DNA of 64,000 bases, from positions 176,807-240,806 of the forward strand of contig JAKFEW010000139.1 of assembly GCA_036675505.1 (NCBI GenBank), written 5' to 3'. Positions 16,228-25,761 of the stretch are shown in pieces (within the stretch, counting starts at the first letter, position 1; every line of letters starts with the position of its first letter). Under the pieces are notes generated by a model that worked only from the letters and a program-made list of their open reading frames with translations, did not search any database and was not told the origin of the DNA. The position numbers and the translations under genes were made by a program. The stretch comes from JAKFEW01 sp036675505 (GTDB lineage Bacteria; Cyanobacteriota; Sericytochromatia; S15B-MN24; JAQBPE01).

Positions 16228-16233
16228 TATATT
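16228..16233 (+). promoter_or_regulatory. -10 box placing the prfA start at the start codon (leaderless)
   Basis: TATATT ends 6 nt before the prfA ATG at 16240, so normal spacing would start the transcript at the A of the start codon. No ribosome binding site is visible in the bases before the ATG. The -35 region is GC-rich and not recognisable. Confidence 0.5.
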
Positions 16234-16239
16234 GGCCAT

Positions 16240-17319
16240 ATGGAAGACAAGCTGCGTGAAGTCGAACACAAATTCAACGAGCTGACCGAGCTGCTCAGCG
16301 ATCCGGCGGTGCTCGCCGACAACGATCGCCTGATGAAGTTCGCCAAGGCCCGCGCGGACCTCGAAGAGACCGTCACCACCTACCATGAGTGGCGCGACGT
16401 CATGAAGCAGCTGCGCGAGGCCAAGGCCATGCTGCAGACCGAGACCGATGCGGAGATGCGCGAGATGGCGGCCATGGAGGTCGACGAGCTCGCGACGCGC
16501 GACACCGACCTCGAGAAGCGCCTCCAGGTCCTGCTCTTGCCCAAGGATCCCAACGACGACAAGGACATCCTCGTAGAAATCCGCGGCGGCGCCGGCGGCG
16601 ACGAGTCCAACCTCTTCGCGGCGGACCTCCTGCGCATGTACACCCGCTACGCCGCGCTCAAGGGCTGGCGTACGGAGCTGATGAACTACCAGGAGACCGA
16701 GCTCGGCGGCGTCAAGGAAGTCGTGCTGTCGGTCAAGGGCGAGGGCGTCTACCGCCAGATGAAGTACGAGTCGGGCGTGCACCGCGTCCAGCGCGTGCCG
16801 GCCACCGAGGCGCAGGGCCGCATCCATACGTCCACCGCCACGGTCGCGATCATGCCCGAGGCCGAAGAGGTGGACATCGAGATCAACGCGAAGGATCTCC
16901 ACATCGACACGTTCCGGTCGGGCGGCGCGGGCGGCCAGAACGTGAACAAGGTCGAAACGGCCGTTCGCATCACGCACATGCCCACGGGCGTCGTGGTGGC
17001 CTGCCAAGAAGAGCGCTCGCAGCTCCAGAACCGCATGAAGGCGATGGCTTACCTGCGGGCCAAGCTCCTGACCGCGCAGCAGGAAGCCGCCGCCGCCGAC
17101 CGCGCCGATCTCCGGCGCAGCCAGGTGGGCACGGGCGACCGCTCGGAGCGCATCCGCACCTACAACTTCCCGGAGAACCGCATCACCGATCACCGCATCG
17201 GCGTGACGCTCTACAAGCTCGATCGGATCTTGCAGGGCGACATGGACGAGCTCATCGGCGAGCTGATCGCTTACGACGAGCGCGTCCGCCTCGAGAAGCT
17301 CACGACGCAGTCCGCATAA
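16240..17319 (+). CDS. prfA: Peptide chain release factor 1
   Basis: RF1 ends translation at UAA and UAG codons. The 359-aa length is standard. The GGQ loop that triggers peptide release is at about 231-233 in SGGAGGQNVNK. The stop-codon recognition motif is the RF1-type Pro-Ala-Thr (RVPATEAQGRIHTS) rather than the SPF of RF2. The C-terminal RTYNFPENRITDHRIG is also canonical. The gene is followed after 53 bp by prmC, which methylates the GGQ glutamine, the usual pairing. Confidence 0.97.
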   Translation: MEDKLREVEHKFNELTELLSDPAVLADNDRLMKFAKARADLEETVTTYHEWRDVMKQLREAKAMLQTETDAEMREMAAMEVDELATRDTDLEKRLQVLLLPKDPNDDKDILVEIRGGAGGDESNLFAADLLRMYTRYAALKGWRTELMNYQETELGGVKEVVLSVKGEGVYRQMKYESGVHRVQRVPATEAQGRIHTSTATVAIMPEAEEVDIEINAKDLHIDTFRSGGAGGQNVNKVETAVRITHMPTGVVVACQEERSQLQNRMKAMAYLRAKLLTAQQEAAAADRADLRRSQVGTGDRSERIRTYNFPENRITDHRIGVTLYKLDRILQGDMDELIGELIAYDERVRLEKLTTQSA

Positions 17320-17337
17320 ATCGGTCCGGCCGATGGG

Positions 17338-17364
17338 TACAATCCCGGCGAAAGCCCTGGGAGG
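17338..17364 (+). promoter_or_regulatory. Candidate -10 and stem-loop before prmC
   Basis: GGGTACAAT (-10 TACAAT, 17338-17343) is directly followed by an inverted repeat: CCCGGC, a GAAA loop, then GCC and GGG with a CT bulge (17344-17361). The GGG arm continues into the ribosome binding site GGGAGG (17359-17364). With normal spacing transcription would begin in the loop, so the repeat may act at DNA level or only on read-through prfA transcripts. Confidence 0.4.
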
Positions 17365-17372
17365 TCCATCGC

Positions 17373-18245
17373 GTGCCCACTATCGGCGACGCTCTCTATC
17401 AATCTTCACGCAAGCTGCTCGACGCCGGAATCGACACCGGCTCGCTCGAGGCATCCTTGCTGCTGGGACGCGCCACCGGCCTCGACCGGCTGCGCCTGAT
17501 CAACCGCACCGCCGAAGAGCTCGGCGATGCGGATTGGCACCAGTTCCAGGGCCTGCTCGAGCGTCGGCTGCGCCGCGAGCCCTTGCAGTACATCCTCGGC
17601 GAGACCGAGTTCATGGGGCTCGTCTTCGAGGTCTCCCCACAGGTGCTCATCCCGCGCCCGGACACCGAGGCGCTGGTCGAGGCGATCCTCGACCTCGAGG
17701 AGGAGAAGGGCGACCCCGAGGCGATCCGCGTGGCCGACGTGGGCACCGGCAGCGGGGCGATCGCCGTCTCGCTCGCCAAGTCCCTGCCCTATATGACGGT
17801 CCTGGCCACCGACATCTCGCCTGAGGCGATCGACGTGGCGCGCCTGAACGCCGAGCGCCACGAGGTCCACGGCCAGGTCGCGTTCCGCCAGGGCGACGGC
17901 CTCGCCGCGCTCGACGGCCTGTTCCGCTACCTCGTGAGCAACCCGCCTTACATCGCCGAAGTCGACCTGCCGGGCCTCGAGCCCGAAGTTCGCGACTATG
18001 AGCCCATCGCCGCGCTGACGCCCGGCGACGACCCGCTGCGCTGGTACCGCACCTTTGCGAACGAGGGCGCGGCCTTCGTCGAGCCAGGCGGTTGGCTGTG
18101 CGTCGAGGTCGGCGCCGGTCAGGCGACGGCGGTCGGCGCGCTGATCGAGGCTGCCGGCCACTGGGAAGAACTGGTCGTGAAGCATGACCTGGGGCAGATC
18201 GAGCGGGTCGTGATGGCGCGCCGGCGTAGCCAACCGCCTGTTTAA
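17373..18245 (+). CDS. prmC: Release factor glutamine methyltransferase
   Basis: S-adenosylmethionine-dependent enzyme that N5-methylates the glutamine of the GGQ motif in release factors. It has the N-terminal helical substrate-docking domain (about 1-85) and a Rossmann methyltransferase domain with VADVGTGSGAIAV and the catalytic NPPY motif (about 190-193). I choose the GTG at 17373 because GGGAGG lies eight bases upstream and the resulting 290-aa protein matches the family length. The longer open frame overlaps prfA. Confidence 0.95.
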   Translation: MPTIGDALYQSSRKLLDAGIDTGSLEASLLLGRATGLDRLRLINRTAEELGDADWHQFQGLLERRLRREPLQYILGETEFMGLVFEVSPQVLIPRPDTEALVEAILDLEEEKGDPEAIRVADVGTGSGAIAVSLAKSLPYMTVLATDISPEAIDVARLNAERHEVHGQVAFRQGDGLAALDGLFRYLVSNPPYIAEVDLPGLEPEVRDYEPIAALTPGDDPLRWYRTFANEGAAFVEPGGWLCVEVGAGQATAVGALIEAAGHWEELVVKHDLGQIERVVMARRRSQPPV

Positions 18246-18336
18246 CCGTTCTTTTCTTCAATCTTAAACTTGACTTAAACGATTATGAAGCCGCCGGCGC
18301 GATAAGTGCGGAGTACCGCTCGTGCCCGGAGGTTCC

Positions 18337-19584
18337 ATGTCCCGCCGTCAGATTGCCGCCGCCATCGCCACCGCCGCCCTGCTCGCAGGCTGTAAGACCG
18401 GCGGCTTCGTGCCGCTGCCCACGCCGGCCGCCGGCGCCCGTCCCGATGGCGTCGCCGTGTCGTTCAAGTACCGGGGCCCGGCCGAGCTCGCCCGCGCCGT
18501 CGACGCCGGTCTCGACGTGTTCGGCGTGGAAGCCGACCAGATGGTCGCCTTCGGCCGCATCTCGCGCGAGGGCTTCGAGCAGCTGCGCGCGGCCGGCATC
18601 AAGCTGACCGAGGAGGCGCCCAACGCCCCTGGCTTCGGCGTCTCGAACGCCTTCGACAAGGGCTTCCGCACCTACGAACAGGTCACGAGCGACCTCCGCC
18701 GCATCGCCGACACCCACAAGGACCTCGTGCAGCTCAAGAGCGCCGGCCCCTCGTGGGAGACCACCCAGGGCAAGGCCGAGCGCCAGCTCTGGACGATGCG
18801 CATCACCGGCCCCGGCGACGCCAGCAAGCGCCCGGCCGTCGCGTTCACCGCGAACCTGCATGCCCGGGAGCTCGTGCCCGTCGAGCTCGCCATGACGATC
18901 ATCCAGAAGCTGGCCGACGGCTATGGCAAGGACCCCGAGATCACGCGTTTGCTCGACACGCGCGTCCTGCACGTGATGCCGATGGCGAACCCCGACGGCC
19001 ACGAAGAGGCCGAGAAGGGCGTCGACCAGCGCAAGAACACCCACCCCTTCCAGGGCGGCGTGGGCGTCGACCTCAACCGCAACTTCCCCTTCAAGTGGGA
19101 CCTCGGCAACGGCGGCTCGAGCGCGCACCCGTCGAGCGAGACCTACCAGGGGCCCAGCGCCGTCTCGGAGCCCGAGACCAAGGCCATCAAGGGGTTCCTG
19201 TCCTCGATCCCCAACCTCAAGATCGGCATGGACTTCCACGCCTACTCCAACCTCGTGATGTATCCGTGGGGCTGGACCGACAAGCCGGCGCCCGACGCCA
19301 AGCTGCTCGAGGCGATCGCCCGCAAGCTCGCGAGCTTCAACAAGTACAAGCCCATTCAGGCGTCGGGCCTCTACCCGACGTCGGGCACCATCCGCGACTT
19401 CGTCTACGGTGAACTCCACGTCCCGTACTTCACCATCGAAATCGGTGGCCGGATGGACGGCTTCGACCCGGCATTCAAGCGCGGCCAGGCGCTGGTCGCC
19501 GAGAACGTGCCCGGCGCGATGTGGATGCTCTCGATCGCCGACGACCCGAGCCAGGCGTTGCGCCAGACGGCTCGCAAGCGGTAA
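18337..19584 (+). CDS. M14 zinc carboxypeptidase lipoprotein
   Basis: A 415-aa exported metallopeptidase expected to trim C-terminal residues from peptides or wall stem peptides. A lipobox (LLAGC, Cys19) anchors it. After a domain resembling an M14 propeptide (about 38-95), the zinc ligands appear in order: HARE (His175, Glu178) and His301 in DFHAYS. DLNRN (245-249) supplies the substrate arginine and FTIEIGG the catalytic glutamate (Glu368). The start at 18337 (MSRRQ) follows GGAGG. An upstream in-frame GTG at 18322 would add five residues but overlaps that ribosome binding site. It is followed by a strong terminator before recA. Confidence 0.9.
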   Translation: MSRRQIAAAIATAALLAGCKTGGFVPLPTPAAGARPDGVAVSFKYRGPAELARAVDAGLDVFGVEADQMVAFGRISREGFEQLRAAGIKLTEEAPNAPGFGVSNAFDKGFRTYEQVTSDLRRIADTHKDLVQLKSAGPSWETTQGKAERQLWTMRITGPGDASKRPAVAFTANLHARELVPVELAMTIIQKLADGYGKDPEITRLLDTRVLHVMPMANPDGHEEAEKGVDQRKNTHPFQGGVGVDLNRNFPFKWDLGNGGSSAHPSSETYQGPSAVSEPETKAIKGFLSSIPNLKIGMDFHAYSNLVMYPWGWTDKPAPDAKLLEAIARKLASFNKYKPIQASGLYPTSGTIRDFVYGELHVPYFTIEIGGRMDGFDPAFKRGQALVAENVPGAMWMLSIADDPSQALRQTARKR

Positions 19585-19598
19585 CCTCCGTGGTAGGA

Positions 19599-19619
19599 TG
19601 GGGCGGCATAGCCGCCCCA
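19599..19619 (+). terminator. Intrinsic terminator between the carboxypeptidase gene and recA
   Basis: A perfect 9-bp stem (TGGGGCGGC / GCCGCCCCA) with an ATA loop is followed by TTTCTGTTGTT, 14 bp after the carboxypeptidase stop. A TAGGAT hexamer (19594-19599) abuts its base and could be the recA -10. Confidence 0.8.
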
Positions 19620-19639
19620 TTTCTGTTGTTGGAGCCGAT

Positions 19640-20635
19640 ATGAGCACCACCGAGAAGCGCCAGGCCCTGGAGACCGCCCTCGCCGGGCTCGAAAAGCAGT
19701 TCGGCAAGGGCGCCGTGATGCGCCTCGGCGACGCCGCGTCGATGCGCGTGGAGGTCATCTCGACCGGCGCGCTGGCCCTGGACCTCGCCCTGGGCGTGGG
19801 CGGCCTGCCGCGCGGCCGCGTGATCGAAATCTACGGCCCTGAGTCGGGCGGCAAGACCACGCTCGCGCTCCATGTCGTCGCCGAGGCCCAGAAGACCGGC
19901 GGAACCGCGGCTTTCGTGGACGTCGAGCACGCGCTCGACCCGCAGTACGCCGCGGCGCTCGGCGTCGACATCGATGACTTGCTGGTCTCCCAGCCCGACA
20001 CCGGCGAGCAGGCGCTCGAAATCACCGAGGCGCTCGTGCGCTCGGGCGCGGTGGACGTGGTGGTGCTGGACTCGGTGGCCGCCCTGGTGCCCCAGGCCGA
20101 GATCGAGGGCGACATGGGCGACAGCCACATGGGCCTCCAGGCCCGCCTGATGAGCCAGGCGCTGCGCAAGCTGACCGGCGCCATCGGGCGCAGCCGTTGC
20201 ACCGTCATCTTCATCAACCAGATTCGCGAGAAAATCGGCGTCATGTTCGGCAACCCCGAGACCACGCCCGGTGGTCGCGCGCTGCGCTTCTACGCCAGCG
20301 TGCGCCTGGAGGTGCGCCGGATCGAGACGCTCAAGCGCGATGGCGTCGAGCTCGGCAACCGCACGAAGGTCAAGGTCGTGAAGAACAAGGTGGCGCCGCC
20401 ATTCAGGGTCGCTGAGTTCGACATCATCTTCGGCGAGGGCATCTCGGCCGAGGGCAACGTCCTCGACGTCGCGGTGGACTACGAAGTCGTGCAGAAGAGC
20501 GGCTCCTGGTTCGCTTACAAGGGCGAAAAGCTGGGGCAGGGCCGCGAAGCGGCCCGCGAGACCCTCAAGGAGCGGCCCGACATCCGGGCCGCGATCGAGG
20601 CGGAAACGCGCAAGCGGGCGGGCCTGGACGTCTGA
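19640..20635 (+). CDS. recA: DNA recombination/repair protein RecA
   Basis: RecA forms filaments on single-stranded DNA for strand exchange and for cleavage of LexA-type repressors. Walker A is GPESGGKT (66-73). The family blocks MGLQARLMSQALRKL and FINQIREKIGVMFGNPETTPGG are intact. At 331 aa it is at the short end of the family, ending soon after the C-terminal domain with none of the long acidic tail of E. coli RecA. The start at 19640 is chosen by alignment (MSTTEKRQALETAL); the frame is open farther upstream. I see no clear SOS box upstream. Confidence 0.97.
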   Translation: MSTTEKRQALETALAGLEKQFGKGAVMRLGDAASMRVEVISTGALALDLALGVGGLPRGRVIEIYGPESGGKTTLALHVVAEAQKTGGTAAFVDVEHALDPQYAAALGVDIDDLLVSQPDTGEQALEITEALVRSGAVDVVVLDSVAALVPQAEIEGDMGDSHMGLQARLMSQALRKLTGAIGRSRCTVIFINQIREKIGVMFGNPETTPGGRALRFYASVRLEVRRIETLKRDGVELGNRTKVKVVKNKVAPPFRVAEFDIIFGEGISAEGNVLDVAVDYEVVQKSGSWFAYKGEKLGQGREAARETLKERPDIRAAIEAETRKRAGLDV

Positions 20636-20814
20636 ACCCGCGCGTTTAGGTCTGGTTGCAAGCGGGGATATCCACTAAAGGTCACCCTACTTGATCAGCT
20701 GTCGCTCGCTCGCCGAACCTGGCGGCGTTCGTCTATATCCCGCCGCCCGGTCTCCCAGGTCCGGTGGCAGGCTCGGGCGTGTCAGACCGGCGCGCGGCTA
20801 GACTGGGATGTGCC
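20636..20814 (+). other. recA-rny intergenic region
   Basis: In this 179-bp gap I see no gene. TAGACT (20799-20804) ends 10 nt before the rny ATG and is the best -10 candidate, which would leave a leader of about 4 nt with no ribosome binding site. A TCTATAT sequence near 20733 is an alternative. No terminator with a T-run follows recA. Confidence 0.4.
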
Positions 20815-22412
<1,598 letters not shown>

Positions 22413-22416
<4 letters not shown>

Positions 22417-23201
22417 GCGAACGCTCGCTCGACATCCTGTTCATCGGCGACATCGTCGGCCAGCCCGGTCGCGACGCCACCCGCCAGGCACTCGAGCAGA
22501 TGCGCAAGGACGGCTTCCCGGACGTGGTCGTCGCCAACGGCGAGAACGCGGCCGGGGGCTTCGGCCTCACGGAGACGATTTACACCGAGCTGCTCGACTT
22601 CGGCGTCTCGGTGGTGACGATGGGCAACCACACCTGGGACAAGCAGGAGATCATGGGCTTCATCGGCGAGGCGGATCGCCTGGTGCGCCCGCTGAACTAC
22701 CCGGAAGGCACGCCCGGCCGCGGCTGGACCTTCTATACCGCCCAGGGCGTCTCGGTGGCCGTCATCAACGTGATGGGCCGTGCGTTCATGCCCACCGTCG
22801 ACTGCCCTTTCCGGGCCGTCGAGAAGGCCCTGGTCGAGCTCGACGGCGAGGCGCCGGTGGTGCTGGTGGACGTCCACGCGGAGGCCAGCGCCGAGAAGAT
22901 GGCCCTTGCCTGGCACTTCGACGGCCGGGTCTCGGCCGTGTTCGGCACGCACACCCACGTCCAGACGGCCGACGAGACCATTCTGCCGGGCGGCACCGCC
23001 TACCTGACCGACGCCGGCATGACCGGCCCGCGCGACTCGGTCATCGGCATGCGGCGCGACCTCTCGATCAAGAAGCTCCTGACCGGGCTGCCGACGCGCC
23101 TCGAGGTGGCCACGGGCCCGACCCAGTTCAACGCCGTGCGGGTGCGCGTGGACGCCGTAACCGGGAAGGCGCTCGCCGTGCAACGCTTGAACTACCGGTG
23201 A
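22413..23201 (+). CDS. ymdB: YmdB-family metallophosphoesterase (2',3'-cyclic nucleotide phosphodiesterase)
   Basis: A 262-aa calcineurin-like phosphoesterase of the TIGR00282/YmdB family. The metal site is visible in GDIVGQPGR, NGENAAGG, GNHTWD and GTHTHVQTAD. Bacillus YmdB acts on cyclic nucleotides and affects biofilm and motility choice. The GTG start overlaps the rny stop by 4 nt. rny-ymdB-spoVS is the same order as in Bacillus subtilis, so this is an old conserved cluster. Confidence 0.93.
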
Positions 23202-23215
23202 GGGTAGGCTATCAT
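23187..23215 (+). promoter_or_regulatory. Sigma-70-type promoter of spoVS
   Basis: TTGAAC (23187-23192) and TATCAT (23210-23215) are 17 bp apart. The -35 lies inside the end of ymdB. Transcription would begin near 23222, leaving an untranslated leader of about 118 nt before spoVS in which I see no clear structure. Confidence 0.65.
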
Positions 23216-23339
23216 GAAGTTCGGGGCATCATCGGTCGCTCAAGCCGCACCATGACTTGATCATCGCCTTCGGCGCCCTCACAGCACGCTTCCAAGCATC
23301 ATCCCAGCCCAATCGTCGCACCCCTTCGGAGGCATCCCC

Positions 23340-23600
23340 ATGGACGTACTCAAGGTATCCGCCAAATCGAACCCGAGTTCGGTGGCGGGAGCATTGGCCG
23401 GCGTCCTTCGGGAGCATGGCAGGGCCGAGATGCAGGCGATCGGCGCGGGGGCCATCAACCAGGCCGTCAAGGCGATCGCCATCGCCCGCGGCTACGTGGC
23501 TCCCAGCGGCCTCGATCTCATCTGCGTGCCGGCCTTCATCGACATCCTGATCGATGGCGAGGAGCGCACCGCCATCAAGCTCATCGTCGAGCCGAGGTAA
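23340..23600 (+). CDS. spoVS: Stage V sporulation protein S (SpoVS, Alba-fold)
   Basis: An 86-aa protein that is highly conserved with SpoVS (MDVLKVSAKSNPSSVAGAL, GAINQAVKAIAIARGYV, GEERTAIKL). The fold resembles Alba nucleic-acid-binding proteins. In Bacillus it influences the timing of sporulation and division, but homologues are widespread in non-sporulating bacteria, where the role is unclear. CGGAGG lies seven bases before the ATG. It has its own promoter and terminator. Confidence 0.96.
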   Translation: MDVLKVSAKSNPSSVAGALAGVLREHGRAEMQAIGAGAINQAVKAIAIARGYVAPSGLDLICVPAFIDILIDGEERTAIKLIVEPR

Positions 23601-23633
23601 AGGTCATTCGGACCCAGCTGAGCCAACTTCATG

Positions 23634-23654
23634 TCCCCGCCCGCTGGGCGGGGA
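23634..23654 (+). terminator. Intrinsic terminator after spoVS
   Basis: A perfect 9-bp stem (TCCCCGCCC / GGGCGGGGA) with a GCT loop is followed by TTTTG, 33 bp after the spoVS stop. The next open frame begins inside its T-run, which makes that gene's true start uncertain. Confidence 0.85.
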
Positions 23655-23656
23655 TT

Positions 23657-24307
23657 TTGTCGGTATTACTCTCGTCTGGTTGCTTCCAGGCGTTCGAGGA
23701 TTACCGCCAGCTGGCGGTTCCCTCGCGCCCACCCGGCGCGAGCGCGGTCCCCGTCGGGCCGCCTGCGGAGGTCTTCCCGCTGGTGCGCGGCAGCCGCTTC
23801 GACTATGCCGCCCGCTTCGGGCTCGGCATGGATGGCCCGTTCACGGGCGAGGCGATCGTGAGCGTGATCGACGCGTGGGCCCAGGACGGTCGCGAGACCG
23901 CGGCCGTGCGGGTGCTGTCGCGGTACTTCGGCCGGGAGCGCGTCGAGCCCTACGTGTTCGTGCGGGACGCGGCGATGATCGGGCTGTTCGAGAAGCATCC
24001 GCCGGACGTCATCACCTGGTTCATGCCGACCACCATGCCGGCCGACGGGCGTTGGGCGGTGAAGACCGGTGAAGGCACGGGCGAAGCCTTCGTCGAGGCG
24101 ATCGAGCCGACGGTGAAGGTGCCGGCCGGCCTGTTCGCGGACGTGCGGCGGGTGAGGTACTTGAATCCGGCGGCCAGGACGGACATCACGCTGTGGATGG
24201 CGCCGCGGGTGGGCCTGGTGCGGGCGCGGGTGGATATGGTGATTAGCGTGCTGACGCTCAAGGGCACCCTCGAGCTCGCCCGGTACCGCCTCCCCCGGCC
24301 GGATTGA
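23657..24307 (+). CDS. Lipoprotein of unknown function (start uncertain)
   Basis: A predicted lipoprotein of about 216 aa with a lipobox (LLSSGC) near the N-terminus and a mature domain I do not recognise. It contains LVRGSRFDYAARFGLGMD and an acidic, beta-rich C-terminal half. No ATG or GTG lies in frame upstream. The TTG at 23657 gives an unusually short export signal of nine residues and sits in the T-run of the spoVS terminator. A rare CTG at 23618 would give a better signal peptide (QLHVPARWAGILSVLL) but has no ribosome binding site. The stop overlaps the TTG start of the next gene, so the two are coupled. Confidence 0.6.
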   Translation: MSVLLSSGCFQAFEDYRQLAVPSRPPGASAVPVGPPAEVFPLVRGSRFDYAARFGLGMDGPFTGEAIVSVIDAWAQDGRETAAVRVLSRYFGRERVEPYVFVRDAAMIGLFEKHPPDVITWFMPTTMPADGRWAVKTGEGTGEAFVEAIEPTVKVPAGLFADVRRVRYLNPAARTDITLWMAPRVGLVRARVDMVISVLTLKGTLELARYRLPRPD

Positions 24308-25761
24308 GCCCCGCCGTGGCGGCGCCGCCTCCCGAGACGTCCGTCGACCGCTGGATCGCCGTCGGCTTTGCGATCGCGTTCCTCGCGCTCGTGCTGCCGG
24401 GCCTGGCCCAGCCGGCCCAGCCCATCTTCGACGAGGTGCTGCACGTCGTCGTCGCCGCCGAGCTCGCGCGCGGCGTGGCGCCGTCGGACTTCGCGCACCC
24501 ACCGCTGGCCCGCCTCCTGATCGCGCTCGGCATGATCCTGGGCCCGGGGCCGTTCGATCCGGCGGCGCACAGCTGGACGCCCGCCCATGCGTTCGCGTGG
24601 CGGCTGCCGAGCGCGCTCGCCATGGCGACCGCCGTCGGGTTGCTCTACAGCCTGGGCCGTTCGCTCTTCGCGACGCGCACGCCTGCCATGCTCGCCGCCG
24701 GGCTGCTGGCGCTCGACAGCGCGATTTTCGTGCATGCCCGCATGGGGATGACCAACGCCTTCGCCCTCGCCTTCATCGTGGCGGCGACCGCCGCGACCTG
24801 GCGGGCGGTGAAACACGAGCGGCCCGCCTGGTTGTGGGCCGCGGGCGTCGCGCTCGGGCTGGCGCTCGCGACCCGCTGGACCGGCGTCCTGGCCTGGGCC
24901 GCGTTGCTCACGGTCGTGGTCGTCGCGCGCCGCCCGTGGCGGAAGGGCGGGGTCCCGGCGGCCGAGCTCCGGGCCTGGCTCCCCGCGGCGCTCGGCGGGT
25001 ACTTCGTGCTGCCACCGATCCTGTACCTGGCGAGCTTCATCCCCTTCGTCCTGCTGGGCCCGGAGCCAGCCGTGACGCGGCTCGCGGACCCTGAAAACTG
25101 GTGGGCTGTCGTCACGCTCAACCAGTGGATGTACAACTTTCACCAGCAGGGCGTTTCGATCCACCACAACCACTCGCCCTGGTGGAGCTGGCCGCTGATG
25201 CTCAAGCCGCTGTGGTACCACTTCGTCTACGTGAAGGCGGACGACACGGTCGTCGGCGTCTGGATGGTCGGGAACCCGGCGTTGTGGTGGGCCGCGGTGC
25301 CGGCCCTCGCCCTGGCCGCCTGGCGCGGCATCGCGCGCCGGGATGCCGCCCTGGCCTTCGTCGCCTGGATGGGGCTCGCCCTCTGGCTGGCCTGGGGCCT
25401 GACCGCGCGCAACGCCACGTTCATGACCTACTTCCTCGAGTCGCTGCCCTTCGCCGCCCTCGCGATCGCGGGGGCGGTGCAGGACCTGCCGCGGGCGCGG
25501 TGGCGCACGGTAGCGGCCGTGGCGTATGCCGGGCTCGCGGCGACCTGGCTGGTGTGGCAGTACCCGCTGCTCACCGATCGCCCGGTGCCGGTGGACGCCT
25601 ACGTGCACCGCATGTGGCTCCCGCGCTGGGAAGCGCTGACCCAGCTGAAAGCATTCCGGACCGAGCATGGCCTGCTCGGTCCGGAAGCGTACAAGGCTTA
25701 CCTGTCGGGGCTGGGCAACCCGCGCTACGGGCTCGGCGGCGCCGCGCCCGACACGCGTTAG
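24304..25761 (+). CDS. PMT-family (GT39-like) membrane glycosyltransferase
   Basis: A 485-aa polytopic protein of the protein O-mannosyltransferase type, which moves a sugar from a polyprenyl phosphate to an exported protein. The first periplasmic loop has the catalytic acidic motif (IFDEVLHV, about 39-46), then the HPPLARLL block. About ten transmembrane helices follow, with the conserved HARMGMTN and SPWWSWPLMLKPLWY regions. The TTG start at 24304 overlaps the lipoprotein stop (TTGA), suggesting that the neighbouring lipoprotein may be a substrate or partner. A paralogue with the same motifs is at 42950. Its end overlaps glyS by 4 bp. Confidence 0.85.
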   Translation: MSPAVAAPPPETSVDRWIAVGFAIAFLALVLPGLAQPAQPIFDEVLHVVVAAELARGVAPSDFAHPPLARLLIALGMILGPGPFDPAAHSWTPAHAFAWRLPSALAMATAVGLLYSLGRSLFATRTPAMLAAGLLALDSAIFVHARMGMTNAFALAFIVAATAATWRAVKHERPAWLWAAGVALGLALATRWTGVLAWAALLTVVVVARRPWRKGGVPAAELRAWLPAALGGYFVLPPILYLASFIPFVLLGPEPAVTRLADPENWWAVVTLNQWMYNFHQQGVSIHHNHSPWWSWPLMLKPLWYHFVYVKADDTVVGVWMVGNPALWWAAVPALALAAWRGIARRDAALAFVAWMGLALWLAWGLTARNATFMTYFLESLPFAALAIAGAVQDLPRARWRTVAAVAYAGLAATWLVWQYPLLTDRPVPVDAYVHRMWLPRWEALTQLKAFRTEHGLLGPEAYKAYLSGLGNPRYGLGGAAPDTR

